From Clostridia bacterium (GTDB lineage Bacteria; Bacillota; Clostridia; Oscillospirales; Butyricicoccaceae), in assembly GCA_017396925.1 (NCBI GenBank), contig JAFQKM010000131.1:1-20597 (forward strand): 20,597 bases of DNA, written 5' to 3'. The position numbers and the translations under genes are program-made. Under the pieces are notes generated by a model that was given only the letters and a program-made list of their open reading frames with translations, was not told the DNA's origin and ran no database searches. Positions 8,642-16,065 of this stretch are shown here, one piece after another (within the stretch, counting starts at the first letter, position 1; every line of letters starts with the position of its first letter).

Positions 8642-9832
8642 ATGCAGTACAATAAGAAATCTGTTAAGGACATCGACGTTAAGGGCAAGAAGGTCCTGGT
8701 CCGCTGCGACTTTAACGTACCTCAGGATGGCAACGGCGCCATCACCAACGACAAGCGTATCCGTGAGGCACTGCCCACCATCCGCTATCTGCTGGATCAG
8801 GGCGCTTCCGTTATCCTCTGCTCGCACCTGGGCAAGCCCAAGGGCGAAAGAAAGATGAAGTATACCCTGACACCCGTTGCCAAGCATCTGGCCGACATGC
8901 TGGGTGTTCCCGTCAAGATGAGCTTCGACACCGTTGGCAAGGAAGCTACACGTCTGTGCAGCGAGATCCAGCCCGGCGAAGTTGTCATGCTGGAAAATCT
9001 GCGCTTTGACGCAGGCGAAGAGGCCGGCAGCGAACTGTATGCCGAGCATCTGGCTGGTCTGGCTGACATTTATGTCAACGACGCTTTCGGTGCTGCACAC
9101 AGAAAGCATGCTTCCACAGCCATGATCTCCAAGTATCTGCCCGCTGTCTGCGGCCTGCTGATGGAGAAGGAGATCTCGGTCATGGGCAAGGCTATGGCCG
9201 AGCCCGAGCATCCCTTCGTTGCCATCATGGGCGGCGCCAAGGTTTCCGATAAGCTGGGTCTGATCGGCTCCTTCGTCGGCAAGTGCGACTCTATCCTGGT
9301 CGTCGGCGGTATGGCCTATACCTTCTTCAAGGCTATGGGCGGCACCATCGGCAGCTCGATCTGCGATGACAAGAGCCTCGGCCTGGTCAAGGGCATCATC
9401 GAGGACGCCGAGAGCAAGGGCACAAAGATCTATCTGCCTGTCGACACCGTTATTGCCGACCAGTTCTCCAACGACAGTAACTTCATGACCGTCAACGCCG
9501 GCGAGATCCCCGACGACTACATGGGCATGGACATCGGCCCCAAGACCGTTGAGAAGTACAGCGAGATCATCAAGCGCGCCAAGACCGTTATCTGGAACGG
9601 CCCCGCAGGCGTATTCGAAATGCCCAAGTTTGCCCACGGCACCGAAGGCATTGCCAAGGCAGTTGCCGAGAGCGGCGCTGTTTCCATCATCGGCGGCGGC
9701 GACTCTGCTGCAGCCATCGAGAAGCTGGGCCTGAAGGACCGTGTTACACACGTTTCCACAGGCGGCGGCGCAGCCATCACCTTCCTGGAAGGCGCAGAGC
9801 TGCCCGGCGTTGCCTGCCTCCTCGACAAGTAA
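8642..9832 (+). CDS. pgk: Phosphoglycerate kinase
   Basis: Transfers phosphate from 1,3-bisphosphoglycerate to ADP, the first ATP-yielding step of lower glycolysis, in the cytoplasm. The 396-residue length is typical. Family motifs are VLVRCDFNVPQ near the N-terminus (about 18-28), SHLGKPKG (61-68), the substrate loop region RFDAGEEAG, NDAFGAAHRKHAST, IMGGAKVSDKLG, and the nucleotide-site glycines VIWNGPAGVFE and IIGGGDSAAA, then THVSTGGGA near the C-terminus. The ATG at 8642 follows GGGGAGAGAG by about seven bases. It is first in a tight run with tpiA and gpmI under a strong promoter. GAPDH, which often precedes pgk, is not in this window. It uses ACA, GTT and GCT codons more freely than secA, as eno does. 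Confidence 0.97.
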   Translation: MQYNKKSVKDIDVKGKKVLVRCDFNVPQDGNGAITNDKRIREALPTIRYLLDQGASVILCSHLGKPKGERKMKYTLTPVAKHLADMLGVPVKMSFDTVGKEATRLCSEIQPGEVVMLENLRFDAGEEAGSELYAEHLAGLADIYVNDAFGAAHRKHASTAMISKYLPAVCGLLMEKEISVMGKAMAEPEHPFVAIMGGAKVSDKLGLIGSFVGKCDSILVVGGMAYTFFKAMGGTIGSSICDDKSLGLVKGIIEDAESKGTKIYLPVDTVIADQFSNDSNFMTVNAGEIPDDYMGMDIGPKTVEKYSEIIKRAKTVIWNGPAGVFEMPKFAHGTEGIAKAVAESGAVSIIGGGDSAAAIEKLGLKDRVTHVSTGGGAAITFLEGAELPGVACLLDK

Positions 9833-9853
9833 TCGAACAGGAAAATCGATATC

Positions 9854-10639
9854 ATGAACAGAAGATACAGAAAAACCATTATTGCCGGCAACTGGAAGAT
9901 GAATAAGCTTCCCAGCGAGTGCAAAGAGTATATTCTGCGGCTCAAGGAAAAGGCTGCCGCCGCAAAATGGTGTGACGTCGTGCTGTGTGTGCCCTTCACA
10001 CATCTGGCATCGGCAGTCAAGGCCGCCCGCGGCACACGCATCGCCATCGGTGCGCAGAACTGCCACTTTGCCGATAAGGGGGCATATACCGGCGAAGTCT
10101 CCTGCGCCATGCTGGCCGATCTGGGCGTCAAGTACGTCATCATCGGCCACTCCGAACGACGTGCGTATTTCGGCGAGACCGATCTCGACGTCAACAAGAA
10201 GGTCAAGGCGGCACTCGACGCCGGCCTTCGCCCCATTGTATGCCTGGGTGAGAGCCTGGACATCCGTGAAAACAACGCTGCGCTGGATCATATCCGCATG
10301 CAGCTGAAGTTTGCACTCAAAGACATCACTGCACAGCAGCTGCGCAAGGTGGTTATTGCCTACGAGCCCATCTGGGCCATCGGTACCGGCAAGGTCGCCA
10401 CCGCCGAGCAGGCCAATGAGGTCGGCAGCGCCATTCGCGAGACCCTGCGCGCCATCTACGGCGCCCGTGCGGCCCGCGGCGTATCCATCCTCTACGGCGG
10501 CTCGATGAGCGAGAAGAATGCCGAAGGTCTGCTGGCCATGCCCGATGTAGACGGCGGCCTGATCGGCGGCGCTTCCCTCGATACCGAGAAGCTCGGCGGC
10601 ATCATCGAAGCTGCCCGGCAGGAGCTGAAAGGAAACTGA
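9854..10639 (+). CDS. tpiA: Triosephosphate isomerase
   Basis: Interconverts dihydroxyacetone phosphate and glyceraldehyde 3-phosphate. The 261 residues form one TIM barrel of slightly more than usual length (about 250). Catalytic residues are visible: Asn13 and Lys15 in AGNWKMN, His99 in IIGHSERR, and Glu171 in AYEPIWAIGTG, followed by the GTGKVAT flexible loop and the phosphate-binding YGGSM and GGASL turns. The ATG at 9854 lies 21 bases after the pgk stop with a modest AGGAAAA ribosome site. The gene is co-transcribed with pgk and gpmI. Confidence 0.97.
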   Translation: MNRRYRKTIIAGNWKMNKLPSECKEYILRLKEKAAAAKWCDVVLCVPFTHLASAVKAARGTRIAIGAQNCHFADKGAYTGEVSCAMLADLGVKYVIIGHSERRAYFGETDLDVNKKVKAALDAGLRPIVCLGESLDIRENNAALDHIRMQLKFALKDITAQQLRKVVIAYEPIWAIGTGKVATAEQANEVGSAIRETLRAIYGARAARGVSILYGGSMSEKNAEGLLAMPDVDGGLIGGASLDTEKLGGIIEAARQELKGN

Positions 10640-10646
10640 TATACCT

Positions 10647-12155
10647 ATGAACAAGAAACCTCTTGTTTTAATGATCCTCGACGGCTACGGCTGCGGAGAT
10701 CAGGGCTGCGGCGACGCGATCCATGCGGCTGCCACACCCAATATGGACAAGCTGCTGGCAGCTTGCCCCAATGCCAAGCTGGAATGCTCGGGCATGGCCG
10801 TCGGTCTGCCTGAGGGCCAGATGGGCAACAGCGAGGTCGGTCATACCAATATCGGCGCAGGCCGCGTCGTTTATCAGGAGCTGACCCGCATCACCAAGTC
10901 GATCCAGGACGGCGAGTTCCAGCAGAACCCCGAACTGGTCGCTGCCATCGAGAACGCCAAGAAGAACGGCGGCCGCGTACATCTCTACGGCCTGCTGTCC
11001 AGCGGCGGCGTTCACAGCCACATCACCCACCTGTTTGCACTGATCGACATGTGCGAGGCTGCCGGTGTCCAGAGCTATGTTCACTGCTTCCTGGACGGCC
11101 GCGACGTTCCCCCCATGTCGGGTGCCGACTTTGTCCGTCAGCTGACCGCCCACATCGAGGGCAAGGCCTGCAAGATCGCCACCGTTCAGGGCCGTTTCTA
11201 CGCCATGGACCGCGACAATCGCTGGGACCGCGTCGAGCTGGCCTATAAGGCACTGGTCAAGGGCGAAGGCGTTAAGAATGCCGATCCCGTTGCTGCCGTC
11301 GAGGCTTCCTATGCCGAAGGCGTCACCGACGAGTTCGTCAAGCCGGTCGTCTGCCTGGAGGATGCAAGAATCGAGCATCGCGACAGCGTTGTTTTCTATA
11401 ACTTCCGTCCCGACCGCGCCCGTGAGATCACACGCACACTGGTCGATCCCGATTTCTCGGGCTTCGAGCGTGAGGGCGGCATGGTCCTGCCCTACTACGT
11501 CTGCTTCACACAGTACGATGCTTCCATGCCCAATGTCCACATCGCCTTCAAGCCTCAGGTGCTGACCAACATCCTCGGCGAGTATATCGCTGCCAAGGGC
11601 CTGACCCAGCTGCGCATTGCCGAGACCGAGAAGTACGCCCACGTCACCTTCTTCTTCAACGGCGGCGAAGAGCGTTCCTTCGAGGGCGAAGACCGCATCC
11701 TGGTCGCTTCTCCCAAGGTTGCAACCTACGACCTGCAGCCCGAGATGAGCGCCGTAGAGGTCACCGACAAATGCTGCGAAGCCATCGAGAGCGGCAAGTA
11801 TGATGTTGTCATCCTCAATCTGGCCAACTGCGATATGGTCGGCCATACCGGCGTCTTCGATGCAGCCGTCAAGGCCGTCGAGACCGTCGATACCTGCGTC
11901 GGCCGTCTGGTCGCTTCCATCGAAAAGATGGGCGGCAAGGCCCTGATCACCGCCGACCACGGCAATGCCGACAAGATGGTCGACGAAGAGGGCAAGCCCT
12001 TTACCGCACACACCACAGCACTGGTTCCCGTTATTCTGGTCGGCAGCGACAGACAGCTGCACGACGGTAAGCTGTGCGACCTGGCGCCCACCATGCTGGA
12101 GCTGCTGGGCCTCGAACAGCCTGCCGAGATCACCGGCGTCAGCCTGCTGAAGTAA
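10647..12155 (+). CDS. gpmI: 2,3-bisphosphoglycerate-independent phosphoglycerate mutase
   Basis: Converts 3-phosphoglycerate to 2-phosphoglycerate by a metal-dependent (usually Mn2+) mechanism and belongs to the alkaline phosphatase superfamily. At 502 residues it is normal length for iPGM and unrelated to the 230-residue cofactor-dependent GpmA. The nucleophile Ser62 sits in GQMGNSEVGHTNIGAGR and an early metal ligand in LMILDGYG (Asp12). The C-terminal metal sites are in NLANCDMVGHTG and ITADHGNADKM. It starts seven bases after tpiA, with AAAGGA inside the tpiA end as ribosome site. In spore formers this enzyme's pH- and Mn-sensitivity is linked to 3-phosphoglycerate storage; that link is family knowledge, not seen here. 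Confidence 0.97.
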   Translation: MNKKPLVLMILDGYGCGDQGCGDAIHAAATPNMDKLLAACPNAKLECSGMAVGLPEGQMGNSEVGHTNIGAGRVVYQELTRITKSIQDGEFQQNPELVAAIENAKKNGGRVHLYGLLSSGGVHSHITHLFALIDMCEAAGVQSYVHCFLDGRDVPPMSGADFVRQLTAHIEGKACKIATVQGRFYAMDRDNRWDRVELAYKALVKGEGVKNADPVAAVEASYAEGVTDEFVKPVVCLEDARIEHRDSVVFYNFRPDRAREITRTLVDPDFSGFEREGGMVLPYYVCFTQYDASMPNVHIAFKPQVLTNILGEYIAAKGLTQLRIAETEKYAHVTFFFNGGEERSFEGEDRILVASPKVATYDLQPEMSAVEVTDKCCEAIESGKYDVVILNLANCDMVGHTGVFDAAVKAVETVDTCVGRLVASIEKMGGKALITADHGNADKMVDEEGKPFTAHTTALVPVILVGSDRQLHDGKLCDLAPTMLELLGLEQPAEITGVSLLK

Positions 12156-12269
12156 ATATCTGACCCTCGAAACAATTTTATGAAAAATGCTTTTTAACCG
12201 AAGCTTTTTCAATGAAATCGCAAGATTTTATTATCTTTATCTTTATAAATATCAAGGAGAATCACGAAC

Positions 12270-13580
12270 ATGAAAAAGTTAATCGAGATCGTTGACGTTC
12301 TGGGCCGTGAGGTCATGGACAGCCGTGGCAATCCCACAGTTGAAGTCGAAGTTTACGTTGATGACGGTATGCAGACATACTGCGGCCGCGCTGCTGTTCC
12401 TTCGGGCGCTTCCACAGGTATCTTCGAAGCCTGCGAGCTGCGTGACGGCGACAAGAGCCGTTACCTGGGCAAGGGCGTTCTGAAGGCTGTTGAGGCTGTC
12501 AACACCGAGATCGCTGACCTGCTGATCGGCATGAACGCCCTCGATCAGATCGAGATCGATAAGGCTATGATCGAGCTGGACGGCACACCCAACAAGGAGC
12601 GTCTGGGCGCCAACGCTATCCTGGGTGCATCCCTGGCTGTTGCCAAGGCTGCCTGCGAAGCTCTGGGCACAACCCTGTACAACTATGTCGGCGGCTGCAA
12701 CGCCTACACACTGCCCGTTCCCATGATGAACATCCTCAACGGCGGCGCTCATGCCACAAACAACGTTGAGATCCAGGAGTTCATGGTCATGCCTGTCGGC
12801 GCTACATCCTTCAGAGAAGCTCTGCGTATGTGCGCAGAGGTCTTCCACACCCTGAAGGGCGTTCTGAAGGCCAACGGCACACCCGCTGCCGGCGTCGGCG
12901 ACGAGGGTGGCTACGCTCCCAACCTGAAGAAGGACGAGGATGCTCTGAAGGTTATCGTTGAAGCCATCGAGAAGGCCGGCTACAAGCCCGGCGAAGACTT
13001 CAAGATCGCCATCGACGCTGCTTCCTCCGAGTGGTGGAACGACGAGCAGCAGTGCTACATCCAGCCCAAGAGCGGCAAGAAGATGACACGCCAGCAGCTG
13101 GTTAAGATGTGGAAGAACTTCGCCGAGAAGTATCCCATCATCTCTCTGGAAGACGGTATGGCCGAAGAGGACTGGGAAGGCTGGAAGATGCTGACCGACG
13201 CTCTGGGCAAGAAGATCCAGCTGGTCGGCGACGACCTGTTCGTTACCAACACAGCTCGCCTGTCCAAGGGCATCGAGCTGGGCGTTGCTAACTCCATCCT
13301 GATCAAGGTCAACCAGATCGGTACTCTGACCGAGACCCTGAACGCCATCAAGATGGCTAACCGCGCCGGCTACACAGCTGTTATCTCCCACCGCTCCGGC
13401 GAGACAGAAGACACCACAATCGCTGACCTGTCGGTCGCTCTGAACGCCGGCCAGATCAAGACCGGTGCTCCCAGCCGTACAGACCGCGTTGCCAAGTACA
13501 ATCAGCTGCTCCGCATCGAGGAAGAGCTGGGTGAAGTTGCCGAGTATCCCGGCCTGAACGCTTGGTTCAACCTGAAGTAA
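12270..13580 (+). CDS. eno: Enolase (phosphopyruvate hydratase)
   Basis: Dehydrates 2-phosphoglycerate to phosphoenolpyruvate using Mg2+. The 436 residues are standard. Motifs are DSRGNPTVEVEV, the mobile loop AAVPSGASTGIFEACELRD (41-59), VGDEGGYAPNL with the catalytic Glu, SLEDGM and GDDLFVTN metal ligands, ILIKVNQIGTLTET (the enolase signature) and SHRSGETEDTTIADL. AAGGAG (12254-12259) supports the ATG at 12270. A 114-nt AT-rich gap separates it from gpmI and holds no promoter I can call. A weak inverted repeat (AAAAATGCTT with AAGCTTTTT, about 12183-12208) could give partial termination. Codon choice differs from secA: by hand count about 15 ACA against 9 ACC for threonine, which fits very high expression. 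Confidence 0.97.
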   Translation: MKKLIEIVDVLGREVMDSRGNPTVEVEVYVDDGMQTYCGRAAVPSGASTGIFEACELRDGDKSRYLGKGVLKAVEAVNTEIADLLIGMNALDQIEIDKAMIELDGTPNKERLGANAILGASLAVAKAACEALGTTLYNYVGGCNAYTLPVPMMNILNGGAHATNNVEIQEFMVMPVGATSFREALRMCAEVFHTLKGVLKANGTPAAGVGDEGGYAPNLKKDEDALKVIVEAIEKAGYKPGEDFKIAIDAASSEWWNDEQQCYIQPKSGKKMTRQQLVKMWKNFAEKYPIISLEDGMAEEDWEGWKMLTDALGKKIQLVGDDLFVTNTARLSKGIELGVANSILIKVNQIGTLTETLNAIKMANRAGYTAVISHRSGETEDTTIADLSVALNAGQIKTGAPSRTDRVAKYNQLLRIEEELGEVAEYPGLNAWFNLK

Positions 13581-13611
13581 ATAAAAGCTGATTTTCAAAG
13601 TCAGACCCATG

Positions 13612-13650
13612 CAGCCCTGCCGCAATATACGGCAGGGCTGTTTTGTTTTT
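13612..13650 (+). terminator. Intrinsic terminator after eno
   Basis: An 11-bp perfect stem (13612-13622 with 13630-13640, loop CAATATA) followed by TTTTGTTTTT. It ends the glycolytic unit and insulates the ATP synthase operon. Confidence 0.93.
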
Positions 13651-13808
13651 CGGGCGTTAAGGGATTGTTAAGGAATGCTTTAAAATGAAGCAGGGGCGTA
13701 AAGCGGTATTTTATTTCGCTGCAAAAAATTATTTTTAACAAAGTTTTCTTCAAGGGAGAAATATCGAAGAAAAACGAAAAAGGAACAGAAAATTTTAGAA
13801 AATAGTTA

Positions 13809-13837
13809 GTGACAAATATGTGAAAAACGAGTAGAAT
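13809..13837 (+). promoter_or_regulatory. Promoter of the ATP synthase operon
   Basis: GTGACA (13809-13814), 17-base spacer, TAGAAT (13832-13837): each hexamer differs from consensus at one position. The predicted start is near 13844. The AT-rich stretch 13651-13808 upstream holds no gene that I can support, only a weak inverted repeat (GTTTTCTTC with GAAGAAAAAC, about 13741-13779). Confidence 0.8.
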
Positions 13838-13866
13838 AATAGATAGATTGTTTATCCACTTTGACG

Positions 13867-14178
13867 ATGGATAGGCGACCCGTGCAAGGGGAGGTGAAGG
13901 CACTGTCCAAGGCAACACGCAAGGCCGTGATGCAGAATATCGGTCATCTGACCCAGCTTGGATTTTCCATTTGCTTTCCCATGATTTTCTGTACCATGGG
14001 CGCCCTGCGCCTCAGCCAGAAGTTCGGGCTGGGCAGCTGGGTGATCCTGGTCGGCGTATTGTTCGGCATGGTCTCGGGCATTTCCTGTTTTATGACCTTT
14101 GCCCAATCGATGGTGCGCCGCAGCAGCAGAAATCTTTACACGGAAGAGGATGTGGAAGAAAGGAAGGGTGATCGATGA
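13867..14178 (+). CDS. AtpZ/AtpI-family small membrane protein heading the atp operon
   Basis: A two-helix membrane protein (segments about LGFSICFPMIFCTMGALRL and WVILVGVLFGMVSGISCFMTF) with a basic N-terminus and charged C-terminal tail. Such proteins (AtpZ, 'ATPase gene 1') precede atpI in many Firmicute atp operons and are linked to Mg2+/Ca2+ supply or rotor assembly. The start is uncertain. The first ATG is at 13867 but has no ribosome site. A strong GGGGAGG (13888-13894) lies downstream, placed for an in-frame CTG at 13903, which would give a 91-residue protein; GTG at 13894 overlaps that site. The stop overlaps the atpI ATG by four bases (ATGA). Confidence 0.75.
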   Translation: MDRRPVQGEVKALSKATRKAVMQNIGHLTQLGFSICFPMIFCTMGALRLSQKFGLGSWVILVGVLFGMVSGISCFMTFAQSMVRRSSRNLYTEEDVEERKGDR

Positions 14179-14573
14179 GCGATGTTGTAAAAAAAGAAGC
14201 CGGATATATCGCGGCCGGCACGGTGCTGCTCAGTGCGCTTGTACAAATCGTCTGGGCAGTATTTTTTGATTATGATCTATCGGTCTTTATCGGCGGCCTC
14301 TGGGGAGGGGCTGTCGCCATTCTGAACTTTATCCTGATGGGCATCACGGTCCAGAAGGTGGCGAGTGAACCCGATCAGCTGAGCGCCAAGCGGCGCATGC
14401 AGGCCTCTTATCAGTTCCGCATGATGCTGACCATCTTTGCCACCGTCCTGGCGATCATCGTCCCAGGCGTCAACTGGATCATGGCAGCCATCAGCCTCTT
14501 TTTCCCCAGACTGACCATTCTGGTCATGCCTCTGTTCAGAGCAGATCTTCGTAAGAAAGGAGGAAATGGTTAG
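14175..14573 (+). CDS. atpI: ATP synthase subunit I (AtpI family)
   Basis: A 132-residue protein with four membrane segments in two pairs (about 10-30, 36-57, 80-98 and 101-120), the architecture of AtpI-like proteins encoded just before atpB. AtpI has been described as an assembly factor for the c-ring and is not essential in several species. Position and topology support the call more than sequence, which is poorly conserved in this family. It overlaps the preceding gene by four bases, and its TAG stop shares one base with the GTG start of atpB, so the three genes are translationally coupled. Confidence 0.85.
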   Translation: MSDVVKKEAGYIAAGTVLLSALVQIVWAVFFDYDLSVFIGGLWGGAVAILNFILMGITVQKVASEPDQLSAKRRMQASYQFRMMLTIFATVLAIIVPGVNWIMAAISLFFPRLTILVMPLFRADLRKKGGNG

Positions 14574-15316
14574 TGGATATTTCGGTAACCGGTGCGAAAA
14601 TATTATTTACGATCCCGGTACTGGGCGGCATCAAGATCTCTGAGACCCTGGTCAATACCTGGCTCGTCATGATTGTGCTGACCGGCCTGTGCTGGTGGCT
14701 GACCCGTGATCTGAAGGTCAGAGACATCAGCAAAAAGCAGGCAGTTGCAGAAAAGATCGTCATGATGGCCGAGAATCTTGTCCGCGAAAACATGGGTGAG
14801 AAATGGATGCATTACGTGCCCTTCATTTCCGCCATCTTCGGTCTCTCGATCTTTTCGAGCCTGTCGTCGCTGCTGGGCCTCTGGGCGCCCACCGGCGATA
14901 TTTCAACGACCATGGCCTGGGCCATTGTCGTCTTCGTCCAGATCACCTACTTCAAGCTCAGGACCAACGGCCTCGGCGGCTATATGAAGGGCTTCTGTGA
15001 CCCCATCTTCCTGATGGCTCCCTTCAATGTGCTCGGCGAAGTCTTTACCCCCATCTCGATGGCCTTCCGTCATTTCGGCAACATCGTATCGGGCGGCGTT
15101 ATCACAACACTGGTCTATGGCGCGCTGACGGTGGCCAATCAGGCGCTGTTCGGCTGGCTGCCCGGCTTCCTGGGCGAGATCCTGGCCGGTGTACCCTTCC
15201 TGACGGTCGGTGTACCTTCGGTCCTGTCGCTCTACTTCGACTGGTTCGGCAGCTTTATGCAGGCATTTATCTTCTGTATGCTGAGTATGATGTATATCTC
15301 GACGGCGACAGAGTAA
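14573..15316 (+). CDS. atpB: ATP synthase F0 subunit a
   Basis: The stator channel protein of F0 that passes the coupling ion to and from the c-ring. The 247 residues contain about five or six membrane helices. The essential arginine is Arg166 in PISMAFRHFGNIVSGG. It starts at GTG 14573, one base inside the atpI stop, with AAAGGAGG (14556-14563) well placed. The last helix ends FGSFMQAFIFCMLSMMYISTATE. The DNA for this end occurs twice more downstream (15436-15500 and 15632-15671), each copy preceded by a family 2 hairpin element. The gene itself appears intact and of normal length. Confidence 0.95.
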   Translation: MDISVTGAKILFTIPVLGGIKISETLVNTWLVMIVLTGLCWWLTRDLKVRDISKKQAVAEKIVMMAENLVRENMGEKWMHYVPFISAIFGLSIFSSLSSLLGLWAPTGDISTTMAWAIVVFVQITYFKLRTNGLGGYMKGFCDPIFLMAPFNVLGEVFTPISMAFRHFGNIVSGGVITTLVYGALTVANQALFGWLPGFLGEILAGVPFLTVGVPSVLSLYFDWFGSFMQAFIFCMLSMMYISTATE

Positions 15317-15435
15317 AGCGAATGCCGAACCACGCCGCCGGTTAGAATGGCGGCGCACGATTTTCGGCAATTCATTTGCCGGAAATCTATGCAATGAAAA
15401 GGGGGCCCCGGACGGCAAGGCCGTATGGGGAACCG
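15317..15435 (+). repeat. Structured gene-end element, family 2, copy E (after atpB)
   Basis: Begins directly after the atpB stop. Instead of separate H1 and H2 it has one 7-bp hairpin (15333-15339/15349-15355). H3 is 15359-15370/15376-15387 (12 bp including a T-G pair), followed by the conserved joining segment TATGCAATGAAAAGGGG. H4 has outer CCCC 15406-15409/GGGG 15427-15430, inner ACGGC 15412-15416/GCCGT 15420-15424, loop AAG. The second atpB tail begins about five bases after H4. Confidence 0.88.
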
Positions 15436-15500
15436 GCTTTATGCAGGCATTTATATTCTGTATGCTGAGTATGATGTATATTTCGACAGCAACGGATTAA
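15436..15500 (+). repeat. Displaced duplicate of the atpB 3' end, copy 2
   Basis: Sixty-five bases matching 15252-15316, with six differences, all at third codon positions. ATC to ATA, ATC to ATT, ACG to ACA, GCG to GCA and ACA to ACG are silent; GAG to GAT changes the last residue from Glu to Asp. It encodes FMQAFIFCMLSMMYISTATD and a stop. No start codon or ribosome site serves it. The offset from the gene end is 184 bases. Confidence 0.92.
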
Positions 15501-15631
15501 AAGCAAAAACACCGCACATCCCGAACCGTGCTTCTGCACGGCGCCGACAATTCGGCGTTTGATTTTCGGCAATTCATTTGGCGAAAATCTATTCAATGTG
15601 TGGGGTCCTCAAATGACGAAGTCATTTGGGG
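15501..15631 (+). repeat. Structured gene-end element, family 2, copy F
   Basis: The second element after atpB, with the full four-hairpin form. H1 is 15526-15531/15536-15541 (loop TTCT). H2 is 15542-15547/15552-15557 (loop CAAT). H3 is 15561-15572/15578-15589 with the same G/G mismatch as copy D. H4 has CCTC 15607-15610/GGGG 15628-15631, inner AAATGAC/GTCATTT, loop GAA at 15618-15620. H1 has the same TTCT loop as D but a different stem sequence (CCGTGC/GCACGG against GCGGGC/GCCCGC). Confidence 0.88.
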
Positions 15632-15671
15632 TATGCTGAGTATGATGTATATTTCGACGGCGACAGAGTAA
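15632..15671 (+). repeat. Displaced duplicate of the atpB 3' end, copy 3
   Basis: Forty bases starting one base after H4 of element F, encoding MLSMMYISTATE and a stop. It differs from the gene end only by ATC to ATT, which is silent and shared with copy 2. The match continues a few bases past the stop (TAAAGC). Beyond it comes an A-rich stretch (15676-15727) leading to the atpE ribosome site, so copy 3 occupies the place where the original atpB end would have adjoined atpE. Confidence 0.9.
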
Positions 15672-15742
15672 AGCCAAACAATTTATGCACCTATCTTTAT
15701 TTACAAAACAAACAAGACAAAAAATTTAGGAGGAAATCAATC

Positions 15743-16006
15743 ATGATGGAAAGAGCAATCGTTCTGATGGGCTGCGCAATCGGCGCTGGTCTGGCCCTGA
15801 TCGCAGGTATCGGCCCCGGTATCGGTGAAGGTTATGCCGCCGGTAAGGCCCTGGAGGCTATTGCACGTCAGCCCGAGATGAAGGGCGAAATCACATCGAG
15901 CATGCTGCTCGGTATCGCCTGCGCAGAGACAACCGGTATTTACGGTTTCGTTACCGGCCTGCTGCTCATCTTCGTTGCACCCGGCATGTTCCTGGGTATG
16001 CTCTAA
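15743..16006 (+). CDS. atpE: ATP synthase F0 subunit c, Na+-type
   Basis: The rotor-ring proteolipid: 87 residues, two membrane helices joined by the polar loop ARQPE (41-45). The ion-binding glutamate is Glu62 in CAETTGIYGF. Around it are the side chains known from Na+-binding c-rings: Thr63 (Ser66 of Ilyobacter), Tyr67 (Tyr70), and on helix 1 a second acid, Glu29, in GPGIGEGYAAGKA at the position of the Ilyobacter Gln32. Spacing between the two positions is 33 in both. This is the two-carboxylate arrangement reported for Fusobacterium. The ATG at 15743 has AGGAGG nine bases upstream; an ATG one codon later is possible. The A-rich leader before the ribosome site may boost translation of this high-copy subunit. 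Confidence 0.95.
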   Translation: MMERAIVLMGCAIGAGLALIAGIGPGIGEGYAAGKALEAIARQPEMKGEITSSMLLGIACAETTGIYGFVTGLLLIFVAPGMFLGML

Positions 16007-16065
16007 TCTGTACGGAAAGAAACCCGTCAGACACTGAAAGACATACACAGAAGGAGTAATTAGAA

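Noticed and set aside
12183..12208. Terminator between gpmI and eno
   Set aside because: The stem is A/T-rich and interrupted, with a short T run. It could cause only partial termination at most, so it is not listed as a feature.
15252..15671. CRISPR-like alternation of repeats and spacers after atpB
   Set aside because: Only three copies, repeat units are coding tails of unequal length, spacers are related to one another, and no cas gene is present.
15626..15742. Upstream in-frame extension of atpE
   Set aside because: It would read through the displaced atpB tail and an A-rich leader in another frame; the ATG at 15743 has a strong AGGAGG and gives the standard c-subunit length.
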